Source: Leidyana gryllorum EB-2025a
Lineage: Eukaryota; Apicomplexa
Assembly: GCA_048772705.1 (NCBI GenBank)
Contig: JBLWGC010000051.1
Coordinates: 124,001 to 188,000, forward strand
DNA length: 64,000 nt
Direction: 5' to 3'
Below the pieces are notes generated by a model, which had not been told where the DNA came from, did not search any database, and worked only from the letters and a program-made list of their open reading frames with translations. Positions 31,967 through 42,263 of the stretch are shown here, in pieces; the first letter of the stretch is position 1; each line of letters begins with the position of its first letter. The position numbers and the translations under genes are program-made.

Positions 31967-33896
31967 TCAGTCAGTCAGTGGTGGTGATTCATCATCAAAG
32001 AATCTGAAAGGTTGCAGGGTGACTGGCAAACGAACAAAGACGTCCCATTTGCGGAGAGTTCTCCAGTCCCCTCTGGCCATCTGTTTGAGAAACCACGGAC
32101 TATAAGTAAAGAGCGCTCCAATACGTTGCCAGTAATCAGAAAATGGCTCGACGGGGATGGCTTTCGGGTGGGTGGCAGAGACCAAAGCGTCATACCACTG
32201 TGCGAATCGGTTCTTCCGAGCCTCATTCAACAAGCCTACGCCGATTCCAGATTGATGCAAAGACTCCAGATTGCTCTCAATTCGTTTCCAAATCCTTTCT
32301 CTCATTTGGAAATCTCCCAGGCTTAGGTACTCATCACACATTTTGGTTTCCAGTTTAGCTTGTGAGAACAATAGTCGCACTGTGTCATCTGAATAGCGCC
32401 CCTCAACCATTTGCATTAAAACGTCATCCCAAGGGCGCGGGTAGTACTGTATGAGGGCACAGCTGACTCGCACCCTTCTTCCGCACTTCTTCCATATCGC
32501 ATGAAGTAAGAGGTAGCCCCAGAATATGCGGAGTACAGATTCTGGGCAACGGCCCAGGGCAAAGTACTGAACCTTCATCTTGTAGACAAGTGACACCAGT
32601 CGACAGCAGTTATGCGCTTTCCGAGGAAAGACCGACTTCAGGACGACTTCGGTGGTCTCCTCGGACCACGGAACTTCTCCGGGGAAGAAGTCGTGTATAT
32701 CGAACAACGCGCCGCCGTCCGTTAGGCTGATCTCAATTCGCTTCAGGGCTCGGAGACGGGCATCTTCGGATGGAATTCTATAAGCCCGTTCAAAGTATGT
32801 GGTGAGCGGGTGGAAGCTTCTGTTCTTATTTCTCGGTTCCCAGCAGAAATATGAGTCTTCGGTTCGATCTTCAACGTGGTTTGAAGGTGGAAGAGGTACA
32901 ACGTCGACCCAGATTGGCAGACTCGAAAATTCTCGGTTATTTGGCAACTCCAGCCACGCAGCCAACGGTGTATATGGCCGATGAAATATCTCCATCAGAT
33001 ACTGTTGATGTGCAATAATGTTCAATACTCTTTGTGGCATCCTTTCTCGCAACCGCTTCCACCAATGTCTCAGGTACTCTGTCAGTTCTGCGTCTTCCCT
33101 GCAAATATGTACATCAGTGAATCCGATGAAAGGTATAAAGTGGGAAAACTCACTTGGCACTGTTTGGCCACCTGTGAGAGCGCCATCTGCCACGCTCTGC
33201 AGGAGGCGGGGGCAATTCACTGCCTATTATCTCGGCCTCGTCCAACAGGTCTTCTTGCGTTAGGCCCACAGTATATTCGCGAAGATTATGACAATAATGG
33301 ATACCCATATACCCCTTTGGGAAGTATGGGTCGAAGATGACAGCGTCTGGGGGGTTGAAGTGTTCTCCAACAAAGTTGTCTTCGTACTTGTTACGAATAT
33401 CAATGTCAATGTCATATAAATTGCCACGCGTCACCCCATACGTAAGAAGCTTGGGTGCATTCAAGTTCCAGACCGAACCGTGCCAATTATGGATGGTCAG
33501 ATAGACTAGGGAAGGTAAATCGGCATCCCATCGGCACGACATATAGCGAGCATCCGACAAAACCAGACTTTCGAGTCTCGGCATACCCAGCTCACACATT
33601 TCATGGAAGAAAGTACCAATGTGATTAGCTTCTTGGGCCCGGCTTGTTCGCTTTTCGGCCCAATCTTCCAATGACATGGCAACCACCATGGCAGCTGATC
33701 GTCGTTTCCAGGCCTTCCACCATGACGCTTGGTGCAAAAGGGATAATTGACATTCCAATAGCGTTATAGTTCGCGAGAAAAATACATTATGCAAAGACTC
33801 ACGAGCATCCCTTGATAATGATGTCAGGGTAGTGAGCTCGCTCAGTTCAAGGTACTGAAAAACGTCAGCCCATGCCAACTGCTTGAGATAACCCAT
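31967..33896 (-). CDS. F-box-like protein B (lineage-specific paralogue pair)
   Basis: Minus-strand paralogue of gene A. Exons 33896-33154 and 33098-31967 (55-nt intron) give 624 aa. The intron sits at the same place and phase as in gene A, and exon 1 is the same length (743 nt) in both copies although the sequences have diverged strongly. The F-box-like N-terminus is MGYLKQLAWADVFQYLELSE. Shared blocks include HIGTFFHEMCELGMPRLE, YGVTRGNLYDID, PPDAVIFDPYFPKGY, RALKRIEISL and ALGRCPESVLRIFWGYLLLH. Function unknown; an SCF adaptor is possible. Confidence 0.65.
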
Positions 33897-34253
33897 TACC
33901 GAAATAGCACTCTACAACAAACAACGATATTCCACACTCCCAAACACACCTCTGGCTTGTGCAGCCAGAATGGAATCTACAGTAGTGACAGTCAACACAA
34001 TGATAAATGACCTGTGAACGAGGCTCACTCAAATTGGAGAGAGGCTTTCTTGTAGCAGCAAAGTCGGCTGCAGCCAGGGCTGCCGAATTGGGTCTCGGGC
34101 TGCCGGTGGCGTGTCTGTGCGCTGTAGATTAGGTGGAGACGGCTCTTGACTGTGTGCGACACCCTAAAACAAATCGTACCCTACAAATGTCGTCTTAATT
34201 TCTAACCAACTCATCGACAACTTAGTTTTCTCTCTCTTTCACGTCGACAAAAG
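33897..34253. other. Divergent spacer between F-box-like gene B and pyruvate decarboxylase
   Basis: About 357 bp without a supported gene. The last 30 bases before the PDC start are a pyrimidine tract (TTTTCTCTCTCTTTCACGTC) followed by GACAAAAG and the ATG, a likely 5' leader. A GC-rich GGCTGC/CAGCC stretch lies at about 34060-34120. I see no RNA gene. Confidence 0.5.
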
Positions 34254-36128
34254 ATGGTTACTTTGGGCGAATACCTTTGCGAGCGTCTTTATCAAGCTGG
34301 TGTCCAGCACCTCTTTGGTGTACCTGGTGATTTCTCGCTCGGTCTGTTCAATTTCGTTATCAAGAGCAAGATTGAGTATGTTGGAACCTGCAATGAGCTG
34401 AACGCCGCTTACGCTGCTGATGGGTATGCCCGAGTTAAGGGTATTGGAGCCTGCGCAAGCACTTATGCTGTTGGAGAACTCAGTGGATTGAACGGGGTCG
34501 CCGGTTCCTTCGCGGAATCTGTGCCTGTGGTGTGCCTTGTTGGTGCTCCAGCCCGCCGTTTCTTCCTTGAAATGCCCCTCCTCCATCATACTCTCGGAGA
34601 CTACATGATACCAATGAAAATGTTCACAATGATCACTTGCGCCCAGACTATGTTGTCTGACCCCTTGACCTGTGCCACCGAAGTTGACCGCGTCCTGAAC
34701 GCGTGCCTCCGCCAGAAGAAACCCATCTATGTCGGCGTGCCCAGTGACATGATCAAGCAGGAGATTGTCATTCCTGCATCATTGAGGAAGAATCCGTCGG
34801 TCTGTGTCGTTACTGAGACCTCGACCACAGCAGAAGATATAATGCCTTTCGAGATCATCCCGCCCCCACAAAGTGACAAAGATGCCCTTATGGAGGCTGT
34901 GGATGAGATTGAATCCCGTCTGCGCGCTGCCAAACAACCAATCCTCATCCCCGGTGTGGAATTGATCCGTCGTCGCATGGGACCCAAGGTGAAGCAGCTT
35001 GTTGAGACTATCAATGTCCCTTATGCCACGATGTTGCTCGCTAAGGGTATCCTGGACGAGGATCAGTCGCACTTCATCGGATTGTACAGTGGCAACCGCA
35101 GTCGTAAAGCTGTGAAAGAATACATCGACAACAGTGACTGCGTTCTCATTATTGGAGAACGTCTGACTGATTTCAACACTGGAGGTTTCACAGCGATGTT
35201 CAATCTCAAGACTCGAGTGCTTTTCACTCACGATGCTGTGTCGGTCAGCAGTCATACCTATAACAATGTATACATTGAAGAAATCTTGGACGAGATTCTG
35301 TCTAGATTTGAAGGCAAGGCTTTGACTGTTCATCCCGACGTCTGCTGGCCGGTTGCGAGGAAGGGTTGTGTGCACAGAAAGCCTTCCCATGAGGAAGACG
35401 CTTTCAGCAGCGCCCTTCAGGCAGACTTGGATCAGTCCCGGGACCGTGTCACTCTCGATCCAGTCGAAGGTACTTTCAACTACAACAAGGAGGCCGATAA
35501 ACCCGATCTCTCTATCGATCAAGACCTGACAATGTCTCACGTGTTCGAGAGAGCTGCTCGTTTCATTCCTGAACGTTCAATCGTTATGGCCGAAACTGGC
35601 GCCTCCCTCTTCAGTGCCGCTGAAACGATGCTCCCTAAGGGCTGCATTTTCATTGGACAGACCTTCTACGGCAGTATTGGATACTCAGTCGGAGCCTGCC
35701 TTGGCGCAAGCGTTGCAGCCAAGACTGAGAATCGCAATGTCATTTTGTTTGTCGGAGATGGCAGTTTCCAAGTGACAGCCCAGGATCTTTCTACCATGTA
35801 TCGTTACAAGTGCACTCCCCTGATTTTCTTGATCAACAACGACGGATACACCATCGAACGGGTTATCACCGATAACATATACAACGATATTCAAGCTTGG
35901 AAGTACTCCGACCTCCCCAGAACCTTTGGAGGCCAACGCCGAGGCATCAAGGTTCAGACTAAGCGGGAATTGGAGCTCGCCATGAACGCAGTTGAAGAAG
36001 ACTGGAACAAGGGTGACGCTAAGACGCAAGAGCCTCGTATGATCGAAGTTGTGCTCGATCGCTGGGACTGCAATGAGCTTCTCAAGGAAGCTGGACGTAC
36101 CATGGCTCGCAACAATGACCTACCTTAG
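34254..36128 (+). CDS. Pyruvate decarboxylase (ThDP-dependent 2-oxo acid decarboxylase)
   Basis: Converts pyruvate to acetaldehyde and CO2, the first step of ethanol fermentation. Intronless, 624 aa. Catalytic residues of the PDC class are visible: Asp in GVPGDFSLGLFN, Glu in CNELNAAYAADGYAR, the His pair in LLHHTLGDY, and the ThDP/Mg motif GDGSFQVTAQDL through NNDGYTIERVI with the second catalytic Glu. It is longer than typical fungal or bacterial PDC (about 560 aa); extra sequence lies around residues 185-215 (before LRAAKQPILIPG) and 365-420. Indolepyruvate decarboxylase is the main alternative. The start is firm. The lack of introns contrasts with most neighbours. Confidence 0.92.
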   Translation: MVTLGEYLCERLYQAGVQHLFGVPGDFSLGLFNFVIKSKIEYVGTCNELNAAYAADGYARVKGIGACASTYAVGELSGLNGVAGSFAESVPVVCLVGAPARRFFLEMPLLHHTLGDYMIPMKMFTMITCAQTMLSDPLTCATEVDRVLNACLRQKKPIYVGVPSDMIKQEIVIPASLRKNPSVCVVTETSTTAEDIMPFEIIPPPQSDKDALMEAVDEIESRLRAAKQPILIPGVELIRRRMGPKVKQLVETINVPYATMLLAKGILDEDQSHFIGLYSGNRSRKAVKEYIDNSDCVLIIGERLTDFNTGGFTAMFNLKTRVLFTHDAVSVSSHTYNNVYIEEILDEILSRFEGKALTVHPDVCWPVARKGCVHRKPSHEEDAFSSALQADLDQSRDRVTLDPVEGTFNYNKEADKPDLSIDQDLTMSHVFERAARFIPERSIVMAETGASLFSAAETMLPKGCIFIGQTFYGSIGYSVGACLGASVAAKTENRNVILFVGDGSFQVTAQDLSTMYRYKCTPLIFLINNDGYTIERVITDNIYNDIQAWKYSDLPRTFGGQRRGIKVQTKRELELAMNAVEEDWNKGDAKTQEPRMIEVVLDRWDCNELLKEAGRTMARNNDLP

Positions 36129-36409
36129 GCGACCCGACGTTGTATTGAGGGTGGATCTTATAGATGATTAACTCATCAAGAACCGAGACATGCCTCTAAT
36201 GTCGAAATAGGTTGCTGGTTAAGAATTTGTGTGGTAGAACGTGATTTATAATGGCTAGTAGAATAAACGGTTGCGAACTCAATACATCCATCATCCATCG
36301 TATCGCTAAAAGTATCGAAAAATTGCTTCTGGATGGTTGGTTCCCGCCCAAATGGCCCCACACGAATGTGTTCAATTGTCCAGCTGGGATTTGTAGGTGG
36401 GTTGTCAGT

Positions 36410-37996
36410 TTATGGGTCTTTTAACCGTTGATAGAGGAGAAGATAGGCATTCCGCATGTCTAAGAGCCCGTTGAAATGTGATCGTGAGCTAGTGAAAAAG
36501 TCTTTGATCTGCAACCCCGTGAGTGGTGTAACAAGCTGATCGTCCACCAAACACCAATCATTATCTTGCACAATATTTGGATCTTCGTATTGGTCATATT
36601 CCAGACCGTAACTGAGATGTTGTTGTCTGACCACCGTTACATAGTGCCCCGCCAGCAACGAAGCTCCAATATGGCACACCACTGCAAATAGACGCAACTT
36701 TACTTTCTTGCTGCATTCATCATGACTCCTCTCTACTCGATCTTTACATGATTGTAACGGCGGATCGACAGTGATGAAGCTTTTGAGGTGACGCAATGCT
36801 TCACCGACCGGCATATCGGGGAAGATGGTGACCGTATTTTGGGGTGTTGGGAGCTCCATCTCAGGAGAGAAGGTGCAGATGTCGTTGATTTTCGATCCAA
36901 CTCCTCGCAGATTGTCAAATCGGAAGCGTTTGATGTGCAAGCACAATATGTGAGGGATGGACCAGATTTTAGACTTGCGCATCGCCGGTTGTAGCATTTG
37001 GCAGTAGTCACAACTGTATTTCTCTCCGTGACAAAGCAGTTCAGGCACTTCCATCTTAGCAATGCTTCTTCTGATGTCCGGTCGGGATCTTCCGACCGAT
37101 GAGGGGGGGATAATATCGACTGGCAGATTCACAAAGCGTTCCAGGTTCACACTCTTGTGTTGGCACGCCAAACAGATGGTTTCATGGCTGATGTACCCTT
37201 CAAACAACGTCACTAATGGATTGTGATTGTGAGTAACGACGTCTTTCGCCGTGTTATGTCGGCCTTCCGGGGCCGATTTCAACACGCGTAAATCTCCATC
37301 GTCAGCCGTCTTCCTCGAAGAGGTAGGAAGGCCCAGAAAGCTGTCTCGTCGCTTTGCACACGCACCATTGGCGTTGGCCCCGGACTCTGATACCGTTGCT
37401 TCAGCGATTGGCCCGTCTGTCATCGTTAGCATAAATTCATAGACAGGCGGCGGCGGGGTGTGCACGGGACCGGAGAGCACAGGTGTTGTCCGATTTGTAC
37501 AGGTGGACGCGCGGGGAGGACATGTGTCCTCGATGTGGTTGATGAGAAAATTGAATAGCTCGTGGGCATCCTGCTGCACATTCGGGGACCAATCCGGATT
37601 CCGCCGTGAAATGCGATTGAAGAGGCTGTTGGGGCTCAACGAGCTTGAGCGAGTATGGATCATGTCATTGAACAGCTGGTAAAAGGCTATGCTAATATCG
37701 TCCCCAGCAAAGAACGAGGCGTCCAAGCTCGACACCAGGTCACGAAGCAGTGAGGAACCATACAACGCCACCATTATGGCGTTGAAGTAACATGTTGAGC
37801 CAAAGTTGTGTAGACCACATATACTCGTATTGTTCCTTTTCATCCGTGGAATGCCTTGCCCCGACCGCAGATACTCGATGGGGTTGCATCGAGCCCTTTC
37901 ATGCTGGCGTCGTCGGTGTGATGATGTTTCTTGAGGCTCCTGGTCCACTGGGAACGATTCTATCCTCTTAGAGGGACGTGAAGACTCATTGCCCAT
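36410..37996 (-). CDS. Ubiquitin carboxyl-terminal hydrolase (USP), potentially N-myristoylated
   Basis: A cysteine protease that removes ubiquitin. Intronless, 528 aa from ATG 37996. The Cys box is GLHNFGSTCYFNAIMVAL, followed by QQDAHELFNFLI. Two Cys pairs form the zinc ribbon (CLACQHKSVNLERF and CDYC). KRFRFDN and the His box GHYVTVVRQ complete the fold. The N-terminus MGNESSRPSK fits the myristoylation pattern (Gly2, Ser at positions 5-6) with a following basic patch, which suggests membrane anchoring. It resembles USP12/46-type small USPs in size. Convergent with PDC over a 281-bp spacer in which I see nothing. Confidence 0.88.
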   Translation of the reverse strand: MGNESSRPSKRIESFPVDQEPQETSSHRRRQHERARCNPIEYLRSGQGIPRMKRNNTSICGLHNFGSTCYFNAIMVALYGSSLLRDLVSSLDASFFAGDDISIAFYQLFNDMIHTRSSSLSPNSLFNRISRRNPDWSPNVQQDAHELFNFLINHIEDTCPPRASTCTNRTTPVLSGPVHTPPPPVYEFMLTMTDGPIAEATVSESGANANGACAKRRDSFLGLPTSSRKTADDGDLRVLKSAPEGRHNTAKDVVTHNHNPLVTLFEGYISHETICLACQHKSVNLERFVNLPVDIIPPSSVGRSRPDIRRSIAKMEVPELLCHGEKYSCDYCQMLQPAMRKSKIWSIPHILCLHIKRFRFDNLRGVGSKINDICTFSPEMELPTPQNTVTIFPDMPVGEALRHLKSFITVDPPLQSCKDRVERSHDECSKKVKLRLFAVVCHIGASLLAGHYVTVVRQQHLSYGLEYDQYEDPNIVQDNDWCLVDDQLVTPLTGLQIKDFFTSSRSHFNGLLDMRNAYLLLYQRLKDP

Positions 37997-38030
37997 CCCC
38001 GCTCCTCACCCACTCCGAAAATGTTCGATG

Positions 38031-39605
38031 CTAAATCCCATCTCTCAACAGTGCTGCAAACCACAACCCAGCAACTACGCCTACTAGCTGAGTCATCACG
38101 CTAATGGAGGTCGCGCACCCCTTCTTCCTGTCACTGTTCAAACCGTCCCCAAGGTGCATGAAGAATAGTGTCAGCAACCACCCATTACTCAACCCAATCA
38201 ACGTGACCATCAGCGACTGAGCCACAACAGACTTGGACAACTGCCACCGCATACCGCACAATACATCAGATACTCACCACATAGTCGGGGTATTCAAATG
38301 ACAGAATGGCCATTGCCAATAAGACAAGTCGAGCGTGACTTAAATGACCAGACCACTTCTTGCTCACTTGCAGCGATGGCACGTTCGCCAAGTATCTACC
38401 TCCAAAGTCACAGATTTGGTAAAAGCCTGTCAGTCGGTCTTGAGCTTGCGTTGTCAGGTTGAGCCCCAGAGGCACAAGATTCGGTATTATCTGATGAGTG
38501 TGCACGCATTGCCACCGTCACTAATCCCGCCAAACTCACTACATAACTGATCCATAGAATGAAACAGAGGTGCCATTGGCAGACGGCTGTTTGCCATGCC
38601 ACCTCGAGAATATTGACATGTTCTGACTCGTTTGCAGCCATTGACATTGAGTCTTCAGCTTGAACTGGGCTTATTACACACTTCGATTCAGCCGAAGACA
38701 AGGGGGTTAGATTCTGCGATCCAGACAATAAAGGTCTGCTCGCTCCAGTGGTGGTACTCGTGGTCGTCGAGTGACGAGGTAATACTTCTTCAATGTCATC
38801 AATGCCTCGCACACTGCTCGATCTGGAGCTGATGACATTCTCGTCCATCTGCCTTTTCGCTCTCCATGCGGAGTATTCAGGACGACTCTTCAACCGCATC
38901 ACAGCCACAACTGCCGCCAAACCCACGACTGTTGCCAAAACTTGCTGACTCCACACTGCTGCGGCTCCGCCCGTAGCAGTATCAGTCGAGAAAAGAACTT
39001 CGGTCGTGAACACCCAATACGCGTACGATATGACACCAGAAGCCCCGAAGCCCATCGAAAACCATCCTGCCAGCTGAATGCGATCCAGACATACGGCATA
39101 GGCAAACGTCACAGATTCCACAACTCCGGATGCCACTCCCGCGAAGACGGATATTATGATGAAGGCTGCAAACCCCCATCTTGTCTGCAACGGCGAGTTA
39201 ACCCAACTACCAGTGTTACACCCCCACCTGGCGAAGGGCATATTGACAAACGAACCCCGTTACAATAGGAGCGATGAATAAGACCACGGCACCCATTACG
39301 GCCAAGTTGCGTCGCAGAGGGGACATCAAGACCAACGGAATAGTAGCGATGAGGACAGCGCTGTTGAAAGCGGACGTCGCCGAGCTTGCAAGGTCATGCT
39401 CGTTAGTGTACAGGTGGCGTACAATGGTTGGTAAACAGTTCAGCAACTCTTGCCAGAATAGGCCGGCACACGCACCAAAAATCAGGAAGATGAGCTTAGT
39501 TTCGGCAGTGACTTTCTGCTCACTACGCTCACTATCCACGGCTAGGTACGGCACCTCCAGGCGTAGAGCTTGGACCTCCTCTTCGAGGCCTCGTGTCCCA
39601 GACAT
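38031..39605 (-). CDS. Equilibrative nucleoside transporter (ENT/SLC29-like)
   Basis: A predicted multi-pass permease for nucleosides. Four minus-strand exons join in frame: 39605 to about 39241 (MSGTRG start), on to about 38545, then the segment with GFYQICDFGGRYLANV, and the last exon with LMVTLIGLSNGWLLTLFFMH. Introns are about 45 nt. ENT hallmarks are the first helix LIFLIFGACAGLFWQELLNC, the D-F-x-G-R segment in the second half (cf. FD-x-x-GR) and the S-N-G-W/Y near the end followed by the last helix (VGVVAGLWFAALL). A long Ser/Thr-rich loop in the centre matches the ENT cytosolic loop after TM6. The start is 20 bp downstream of the previous gene's stop on the same strand. Confidence 0.75.
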
Positions 39606-39625
39606 GAAGATCAAAAACTAATTTA

Positions 39626-40346
39626 TCAGATCACTGGCTCGTACCCTTGCCGAATGAGTGACAAGTTAGGCCCTAGGAAAGAGGGTAGGGCTAACTCAGG
39701 GTCGTGAGTATCTTGGACTTCGTTTTCCTCCGTCAAAGTCGACGTATCGGACTTTTGCGTCAGGTATCTCAAAAGTTGAAGGGGGATCCGCACTAACTGC
39801 ATCACTGGATTCCAAATGGCGTCGTGGAATGCAATATTTCCTGCTTTCTTCAAGCACAACTGCAAGGTGCTCAGTGAGGTGGACCGCTGCTGCAACAGAG
39901 TGGCATAGCGCTGCCCCAGCCACACGTACACCATCAGCACCAATGCCAGCAATAGGACAACCTCTACCAACACAAAAGCAATAGATGCGTCCATCGGGGT
40001 GTCGACCAGATCCGGATATGGTTCCTTGGCTTGCGATGGGCTTGCCCCAAATAGTGCTCCTGCTGGGGTGGCTGGAATCACAACCTTGACACTGGCTGAT
40101 ATTGAGTCGTCAGCTGCTTGTGGGGGAATCTGGTCAACCGATTTGGAAGAAACTCCGACCGTGGGTGTCGACGGAATTGTGCCTGACCGCTCCACTTGTA
40201 TATCGCCCTGATCATCAAGTGCCTCGAGGAACATTGCCTCGAAAAGTGGATCAGGCATTCTGAACAGGCCGAAGTCCGCCTCGGGCTGATCCATCATCCG
40301 CTGCCCCAAGGGCCTGGCGAACCTGAAGGGAAGAGGTTGATACATT
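39626..40346 (-). CDS. Single-pass membrane protein, unknown
   Basis: Intronless, 239 aa from ATG 40346 (MYQPLPFRFARPLGQ). An acidic N-terminal half (PDPLFEAMFLEALDDQGD) and a Ser/Pro/Thr linker precede one strong hydrophobic helix (AFVLVEVVLLLALVLMVYVW). A basic amphipathic region follows (WNPVMQLVRIPLQLLRYL), then an acidic tail. I recognise no family. It lies head-to-tail 20 bp upstream of the nucleoside transporter, so the two could be co-transcribed. Confidence 0.55.
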
Positions 40347-40479
40347 CCTTTACACACGTGTGTGCGCAGAGACAGATGTGGCCTCCTCCTTTCTGTTCAG
40401 TAGAGTGCCTAACCTTCGCCTCTTCCAACAAAGTTGGCGAAGCCAACTCTGACGCTAGGGCGCGTTTCAAAGTGTTCAA

Positions 40480-41646
40480 TCACAATCTCTCCTCGGTCAG
40501 ACATTGTTCGGGAGGATCCCCTTTCTTCCACAAATAGTAGTGACCACTCTCATTTACCCCCAGAGCACGTTGTCGGATCATGTTTCGATATTTGTCCTTC
40601 AACTGGACATTATCACGTCCGCCAAGCGCATTTTTTGCCTTGCGTGCCATCGCACTCCAGTTGCCAACTCGATACTCATTCAAGAGTTCGACAAAGGTCT
40701 CAGTCTACAGAACATCATGTGGCAATTGGGTCACCTACCTCCTGAGCTAACCATCTCCTGCGAGTTGGTTTTGTACCTGCCGAACGTGGGGCTTCCATCT
40801 CCGACTCGCCTGACCAGCTGTGGCAGATTGTAGCGCAAGTGTGTGCTGATGTTACTCACGATATACGACGTCCGTCGGCTTGCGAATTGATGAATCGACT
40901 TCGTCTGGACGCAGACTTTTGCGGCGAGCTGTCCGACCGCCGCCGTTTTCGTCGTGTGCTACTCTGTCCGCCCTCTTCAGACCCATCCGGACCAGACGTA
41001 ATAGTGAGGGGTTCCGGCGGGCCCTCTGTATCCATTGGGCCCGCAGGTGGCCAACTGTGGGCCTGTTGAGGTTCAACTGAGTTTTGCTCAGATAATATGA
41101 CCTCTCCTCCGGATCCGGGTGGGTATCGGGGGTCTGAGGGCATTTTGACGAGGGGGGTGGACAGCTCGAGCAGGCGAGGTTGGGGGCCGTAGTGGGTGAG
41201 TAGGATGGAGGAGAGCTCGTGCCTTGTGGTCTCTATCACGCGCCTAAGCGAGTTCCACGGGGCGGTAGCAGCCCAATCATTCAGCACTATTGGATCGTTC
41301 TCTAAATCTCATGTACTCTAGCCTCACAGAGCAGAGTTGAGTCGCAAGCTAGTTTGAGGGAGATGACGGAGTGCAGACAAGCGGTGTGCCGGTCCTCCAC
41401 GGGTCCAAGTGACACACTGTAGGATGGCCAAACCATTTCCTCCGTTGGAGCAAAGGAGGAGGAGTCGCCCGGATTGCTGAAGGATAACGGGGGTGCAGCG
41501 GTGCCGGCGGAGTGCAAATCATTGGACAACCTGCTGCCTGTACACATACGTATATCGACGAGGGTGTCTCCACCTTCAGTGGGCCAGACGTATTCATGCT
41601 TGACATTGTCCGAGGGATTGTGCCCTAGATGGTATGGGATGTCCAT
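40480..41646 (-). CDS. Telobox-type Myb/SANT DNA-binding protein
   Basis: Four minus-strand exons (41646-41328, 41286-40860, 40817-40739, 40704-40480; introns 41, 42 and 34 nt). The C-terminal domain reads RRRWLAQETETFVELLNEY, then VGNWSAMARKAKNALGGRD, then NVQLKDKYRNMIRQ. This is a Myb fold with the telobox-like VxLKDKxRN helix found in telomere-repeat-binding proteins (TRF/TRB/Taz1 type), here with Tyr instead of the usual Trp. A Lys/Arg-rich segment (TRRKRRRSD) in exon 2 is a likely nuclear signal. The N-terminal half has no recognised domain; no TRFH or histone H1-like domain is obvious. Telomere binding is inferred from the helix-3 motif. Divergent from ubiquitin-eL40 over 109 bp. Confidence 0.65.
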
Positions 41647-41728
41647 GCTAGGGTTAGGTCACAGAGGTTTGAGGGTATTAGAGGTAGTTACGTGTTACGT
41701 CTACCAAAAAACAAGAAAGGATCCTTAA

Positions 41729-42151
<423 letters not shown>

Positions 42152-42263
42152 AAACACCGCATCCTCCAATCAGCAATAGACAAACGTGCATTTGTTACTT
42201 CGCAGCCCTTATCAAATGTTTGCCGTCGTACATTAACCAAAATCAACATTTGCGCTAAAGGCT

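Noticed and set aside
29752-33896. Transposable element with inverted arms
   Set aside because: The arms are diverged coding genes with introns at matching sites; no transposase, terminal repeats or target-site duplication is visible.
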